This document shows, piece by piece, positions 24,522 through 28,495 of a DNA stretch of 28,495 bases. The notes under the pieces were generated by a model, which saw nothing but the letters and a program-made list of their open reading frames with translations, had not been told where the DNA came from and did no database searches. This DNA comes from CAZFQG01 sp964520785 (GTDB lineage Bacteria > Planctomycetota > Planctomycetia > Pirellulales > Thermoguttaceae). Location: NCBI GenBank assembly GCA_964520785.1, contig CAZFQG010000071.1, positions 1 through 28,495 on the forward strand, written 5' to 3'. The position numbers and the translations under genes are program-made. Numbering within the stretch: position 1 is the stretch's first letter; every line of letters begins with the position of its first letter.

Positions 24522-27143
24522 TCAACGGATGGTCCCGGACGACTCGGCGTTTTGCGCGACGCGCAGCGTTTTGCCGTTGAGCGCGAAGACGATCCACCCA
24601 TGCCGGACGGCCAGTGCCGCGATTTGCAGCTCCGCCAACCTATCGTCTTCGGAGAAATCCGCCGGAAGAACCTCGAACGGACGGTCGTCGTCGAAGACCT
24701 TGCTGAAGATGCCGCGTAACGCGATCTGCGATTGTATCCGGAACTTCCTGCCGTAAAGTCCTACGACGCCGGTTCGGACCAACTTGATCTGTTTTCCTTC
24801 CAGCGTGGGTTTCAGTTTCGCTCGGACGAAGAAGTTGTTCCACGACTTCGTCCCTCGTACCAGTTCACGCACCGCCAGCGTCAGTTCCACGACGTCGTCG
24901 CCGCACGAGATGCGCGCCGCGCGGGTGGGGGCGAAAGTCACGCGGACGTCTTCGTGCCTTTCGGCGATCGACTCGTTTGCGCCGCCCGAGAGGATATTCG
25001 TCAACTCCTCGGCGGTAAACGTCCTTCCGTTAAAATCCATCCGCTCCAGCAGGTTGTTAAAAAAGCTCTCGTGGAGCCAGATAGCCGCCTCGGCATCCGC
25101 GTCGAGAACCGGAGGGGGCTCGTAGGACGCGAGTTGGTCTCCGGCCGCGAGCCGGAACGCCGCGACGAATCCGTCGTCCATCGTTTCCGCGTCGATCAAT
25201 TCCGGAGCGATCCCCAAGGCCGACAGCCGCGAGAGGACCTCTTCGCGGTATTTCCTCGCGAGCTGATCCAAACGAGGATTCGCCTCTTCATCCACGCGTT
25301 GCGTCGCGCGCGCCGCCACCTTGCGCTGCAATTCCCTGTGAACCAGCGGCTTCTGCTGTTGGTGCCGCGAGAGCACCATATCTTGAACCAGCGCACCGAC
25401 CAGGGGAATCGGGTCCAACGCCGTCCGCAATCCCCTCAGTCGCGTCTCGCTCGCCACCTGCGCGGTGGAGGGTTGGTAAGTCAAACCCTCCGCGTCGATG
25501 GCGATTTCCTTCCGCGCCAGGTAGTTGGAGTGGCTGTTGTTCAATAGCACGGCCGGCCCCGCGTCGGCGGAAGTCAACGAGGAGACGCGCCCCTCGACCT
25601 CCAGCGCCAGCAGAATCCGGTCCTTCGCAGGAATCGCGCGGAAATGCACGGCCGACTCGGTGCGCGCGTTTCCGCGGACCGGCTGACCCAGAATGACGTC
25701 GCGCACCCACTCGTATTCCGCTTCCCGCTGGGGCGCAAACCGGTTGAGGAAATCGGTCTGAACGCGCATCATGAAGTTCGCGTTGCGGTAATGGCGATCG
25801 AGCGTTTCTCCGACGGCTCGCGTGGCGTCCGATGCCGACATCCGAAGGGTCCGCGTCGCTTTCGCGAGGCGGTACGCGTCCTCCGGATCACGACCGGCTT
25901 CGAATCGTTCCACCACCTTGAGAAGCCAACCGAAGTCGACCGGCTCTTCCGCCCACGTTCGCAATTCCTGCGCGAAACCGGCAAGCGGTTCAAGGGCAAG
26001 GATATTCCGTTCCTCCGGCGACCACGGCGTGTCGATCAGACGCCCCAACGCCTTCCGCGACGCCTTGCGAAGCGGCTCTTCTCCGCCGACCGCGCCGGCG
26101 GCCAGCTCGCGGATTTCACCGAGGCATAAAAACTCGGCCCACTCGTCGCGGTTTGGAACCGACCGCAACCACCTTTCGACGCGGTCAACCGCCTCGACCG
26201 TCCGTCGGCGGTCCGTCGAGCTACCTGGGAAGGCAACCTCCCGCGGCCAGCCGGCCCGGGACATCGCGTTCCAAAGCTCCATCCGCCTCTCCAGGGCGGC
26301 CGTCACCTTCCGAAATTCTCCGCCGCGGCCGCCGGCCGACAAATCGGCCGGTGCCGGCGTCCTTTCGTATTCGAGGGTTAATGCATTCAGCCGCTCCGTG
26401 AATCGTTCCGAACCGGTGTGCTTCAGCGACTCGATCAACTCCGCCGCGCGGGTCGCCCATTGGCTTCCTTCCAGCCCGGCCAGCGCTTCCAGCAGCGACC
26501 GCGGTTCGGTCCACGACGGAGCCCGGACTTCACCCGGCGGAGGTGACGGAAGAGCGATTACCTGTTCGGGTCGGCTTTCGGCTGAACCGGACGAGGTGTC
26601 CGAATCGTACCGTTCCATCAACTCCGCGTAGCTTCGGCGATTGAACTCTCGATGGGGCGATTCCAGAACGACCGGTATCCCTTCGGATACGTCGGCCGCC
26701 TCCTCGGCCGGCGGGAATCCGTCCAGTCGCGGCGCGCTCGAGTCAATGGACGGAACACTACGCGAACCAACGAGGCGAATCGAGGCCTGACTCGCCTGGA
26801 CCGGGGATATCCGCCGGTCGGAAACGAAGTGAAAGAGCGACCGCGATGAGGAACGCCCGGACCTCTCAAAAGGGACCGGCCCGACCTCTCGCGGGCGGGC
26901 ATGGGGCACGCAGGCCAATCGGAGGTTTGGGGAAAGGGCGATTTCGGGCTCGGGATCGCGCGCGGGGCTTCGTGGAACGGTCGGCGGGTCGAGCGCGCGT
27001 TCCGGTAGCGGTCGTGCGGAGTCGTAGACTTTCGACGACCGGCCGAGGGGATCTAGCAGACGATCCGGCGGAATGCTCGCGAGCATGAGTAGCGCGCACG
27101 CCAGCACGAAGACGATTCGCCACGAGGAAACCCGTTCTTCCAT
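24522..27143 (-). CDS. Large membrane-anchored or secreted protein of unrecognised family
   Basis: 873 aa. The start complementary to 27141-27143 is chosen because AGGA lies 6 bp upstream and a signal anchor or signal peptide (WRIVFVLACALLMLASI, about 8-24) follows at once; a longer frame upstream has no support. Residues 30-200 are Pro/Arg/Ser-rich and look disordered. About 205-480 is helical, with many Trp and Arg-Glu pairs. From about 495 the protein is beta-rich (FRAIPAKDRILLALEVEGRV), with a helical insert rich in Gln and Arg near 570-640 (SRHQQQKPLVHRELQRKVA), and a further beta-rich C-terminus (LAVRHGWIVFALNGKTLRV at the end). A segment WLHESFFNNLLERMDFNGR near 695 looks like a conserved core. 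I do not recognise a family; it may be specific to Planctomycetes. Probably acts outside the cytoplasm. Confidence 0.75.
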   Translation of the reverse strand: MEERVSSWRIVFVLACALLMLASIPPDRLLDPLGRSSKVYDSARPLPERALDPPTVPRSPARDPEPEIALSPNLRLACVPHARPREVGPVPFERSGRSSSRSLFHFVSDRRISPVQASQASIRLVGSRSVPSIDSSAPRLDGFPPAEEAADVSEGIPVVLESPHREFNRRSYAELMERYDSDTSSGSAESRPEQVIALPSPPPGEVRAPSWTEPRSLLEALAGLEGSQWATRAAELIESLKHTGSERFTERLNALTLEYERTPAPADLSAGGRGGEFRKVTAALERRMELWNAMSRAGWPREVAFPGSSTDRRRTVEAVDRVERWLRSVPNRDEWAEFLCLGEIRELAAGAVGGEEPLRKASRKALGRLIDTPWSPEERNILALEPLAGFAQELRTWAEEPVDFGWLLKVVERFEAGRDPEDAYRLAKATRTLRMSASDATRAVGETLDRHYRNANFMMRVQTDFLNRFAPQREAEYEWVRDVILGQPVRGNARTESAVHFRAIPAKDRILLALEVEGRVSSLTSADAGPAVLLNNSHSNYLARKEIAIDAEGLTYQPSTAQVASETRLRGLRTALDPIPLVGALVQDMVLSRHQQQKPLVHRELQRKVAARATQRVDEEANPRLDQLARKYREEVLSRLSALGIAPELIDAETMDDGFVAAFRLAAGDQLASYEPPPVLDADAEAAIWLHESFFNNLLERMDFNGRTFTAEELTNILSGGANESIAERHEDVRVTFAPTRAARISCGDDVVELTLAVRELVRGTKSWNNFFVRAKLKPTLEGKQIKLVRTGVVGLYGRKFRIQSQIALRGIFSKVFDDDRPFEVLPADFSEDDRLAELQIAALAVRHGWIVFALNGKTLRVAQNAESSGTIR

Positions 27144-27495
27144 TGCTTGTCCTGTGTCCCTTGTCACCGGAAACATCCCCTCCGTTCCACTTGCGGCCCT
27201 CCCTTGGAACAGGCTGCCATTTCTGCATCGGCATTTGAAGTGAGGCGAATATAACGCGAAATAGGCGACGGGAGGATTTGGGCGAAATAAAGGGATATCG
27301 GGAATATGCGCGTTATGGAGATAGGGAAAAACGGGAGGACTGTACCGACAGGACCTCACGGCTGAATCACCCGCGTTCGGGTGCCGTCGAATCGCGTAGG
27401 AACACCAGGTCGGACCAAGCTTGTCCCGTCCGCGAGACGACGTGTATCATTCCAAGTGTGGGCCATGAAAGAAAGGGTCAAATTGGAGAAAAAAG
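27144..27495. other. Divergent intergenic region
   Basis: 352 bp between two divergent starts. It holds a perfect 6-bp stem with a 4-nt loop (CACCCG CGTT CGGGTG, 27368-27383) and a sigma-70-like element pair facing the sulfur transferase gene. No strong promoter could be placed for the minus-strand gene. Short open frames here show no family features. Confidence 0.6.
27421..27450 (+). promoter_or_regulatory. Candidate sigma-70-like promoter for the LarE-type gene
   Basis: TTGTCC at 27421-27426 and TATCAT at 27445-27450 are 18 bp apart and match the -35 and -10 consensus at 4 of 6 and 5 of 6 positions. The predicted leader before the ATG at 27496 would be about 40 nt. It rests on consensus matching only. 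Confidence 0.35.
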
Positions 27496-28495
27496 ATGCA
27501 GGAAAAACTGAACGCTCTCGCCGATCTCTTCGCCGGATACGGACGCTGTGTCGTCGCGGTATCCGGCGGACTTGACAGTGCGGTGGCGGCAAAGGCGGCG
27601 ACGATGACACTCGGATCGCGCGTCCTGGCGGCTACCGCGGTGAGCCCCAGCATGCCCCCTCGAGATACCGAGGACGCCAAGCGTGTCGCCGGAGAGATCG
27701 GCATAGCACATGTTGAAATACGAACGGATGAAGTGGAACTGCCGGAATACATCGAAAACGGCCCACTGAGGTGCTACCACTGTAAGCGGCACATTTTTTC
27801 TCGAATTGTCGATTTCGCCCACGGGCGAGGGGTGGACGTCGTGGTAGACGGTGCGAATGCGGACGATTTGAAAGACTACCGGCCCGGGCTGGAGGCCGCA
27901 AGCGAATTGGGCATTCGCTCTCCACTGGCTGAAGTCGGCCTGCGAAAGGCCGAAGTGCGAGAGCTCGCCGCCCTTTGGGGGCTGTCCGTCCGGGTTAAAC
28001 CCGCTTCCCCCTGTCTGGCTAGTCGCATCGCCTATGGAGTACGCATCACTCCGGAGCGATTGAAGATGGTCGCGGACGCGGAGGAGCACCTCCGGCGGCG
28101 GGGGTTTGAGAACTTTCGCGTCCGCCTGCACGCGGATGATCTCGCCCGGTTGGAGGTCCCCTTGGACGGCATGGAGCGGTTCCTCGCCGGTTCGTTCCGC
28201 GCGGAGGTAGCCGGCGCGCTGCGCGCCTTAGGATTCCGGTACATCTCGCTCGATTTGGAGGGTTTTTCGAGCGGGAGCTTGAATCGGGTCCTAGATGGTT
28301 CCGAATCGGATTCCGTAACCTACTATCACCCAGAAGGTTACGTCGATACTGTGGTAACGGGTGGCGCAAAATCCGGCGCGCATGAGGATAGAACCCCCGC
28401 TGAAGCGGTTGATCCTTGGCTGGCGTTCGTGGTTGCGGCGTGGGGTGATCTGGACGAGGACGAGAAGAAGCGTATCCTCCAGGTGATCCGGGAAG
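27496..28495 (+). CDS. larE: LarE-type ATP-dependent sacrificial sulfur transferase, 3' truncated by window edge
   Basis: 333 codons are present with no stop before the edge. The ATG at 27496 has GGAG 7 bp upstream. The N-type PP-loop for ATP is SGGLDS (residues 23-28). DGANADDLKDYRPG (118-131), SPLAEVGLRKAEVRELA and PASPCLASRIAYG are LarE hallmarks. LarE adenylates and sulfurates the carboxylated nicotinate precursor of the nickel-pincer cofactor of lactate racemase. C173 sits where the sacrificial cysteine of Lactobacillus LarE lies. C93 and C96 (RCYHCK) form a CxxC pair, so a cluster-dependent, non-sacrificial mechanism is also possible. The usual family end (SLDLEGFSSGSLN) is reached near residue 265, but the frame continues for at least 65 more residues ending in an acidic helix. 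Other larA, larB or larC genes are not in the window. Confidence 0.88.
   Translation, partial: MQEKLNALADLFAGYGRCVVAVSGGLDSAVAAKAATMTLGSRVLAATAVSPSMPPRDTEDAKRVAGEIGIAHVEIRTDEVELPEYIENGPLRCYHCKRHIFSRIVDFAHGRGVDVVVDGANADDLKDYRPGLEAASELGIRSPLAEVGLRKAEVRELAALWGLSVRVKPASPCLASRIAYGVRITPERLKMVADAEEHLRRRGFENFRVRLHADDLARLEVPLDGMERFLAGSFRAEVAGALRALGFRYISLDLEGFSSGSLNRVLDGSESDSVTYYHPEGYVDTVVTGGAKSGAHEDRTPAEAVDPWLAFVVAAWGDLDEDEKKRILQVIRE

Noticed and set aside
27234..27258. TTGAAG and TATAAC as a forward promoter
   Set aside because: The spacing is only 9 bp, far too short for a sigma-70 promoter.

Overview
The window is GC-rich and almost fully coding. It looks like a chromosomal segment of a member of the Planctomycetota. 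The support is: two secreted FGly-type sulfatases in tandem, a long MoxR / DUF58 / BatA-like / von Willebrand A operon that also carries a squalene-cyclase-like toroid protein, a DUF4175-like membrane protein, an NPCBM-type protein, and several large secreted proteins without well-known homologues. The phylum call is inference from gene content; no rRNA or other marker gene is present.

Region 1 (left edge to 19,008, + strand) reads as one operon of 13 genes. In order: the tail of a PQQ-type beta-propeller protein, a prenyltransferase/squalene-oxidase-repeat protein, a MoxR AAA+ ATPase, a DUF58 protein with an intact MIDAS motif, a BatA-like membrane protein with a vWA-like domain, a second vWA membrane protein with a glutamine-amidotransferase-like region, a DUF4175-like membrane protein, a secreted Gln-rich coiled-coil protein, a secreted repeat/adaptor-like protein, an NPCBM-like protein and three consecutive HtrA/S1C serine-protease homologues. 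Most junctions from 4,121 onward are 4-base overlaps or nearly abutting, which implies translational coupling. The MoxR ATPase plausibly remodels or loads the vWA proteins in the membrane, and the secreted proteins plausibly work in the periplasm with them. The striking point is the protease trio. The first has a complete His-Asp-Ser triad, the second keeps only His, and the third has lost all three residues, while all three keep a signal peptide, the protease fold signature and a PDZ domain.

Region 2 (19,009-22,673) has a 15-bp tandem repeat, two secreted sulfatases transcribed together, and a 559-bp gene-free stretch. That stretch holds a strong hairpin, an imperfect inverted repeat about 111 bp across, and a hairpin plus T-run directly before the next start codon.

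Region 3 (22,674-28,495) has a SAM-dependent methyltransferase (+), an LdhA-type D-lactate dehydrogenase (-) lying downstream of a large unrecognised membrane-anchored protein (-), and, divergent from that, a LarE-type sulfur transferase (+) cut by the right edge. No tRNA, rRNA, CRISPR array or complete insertion sequence was seen.
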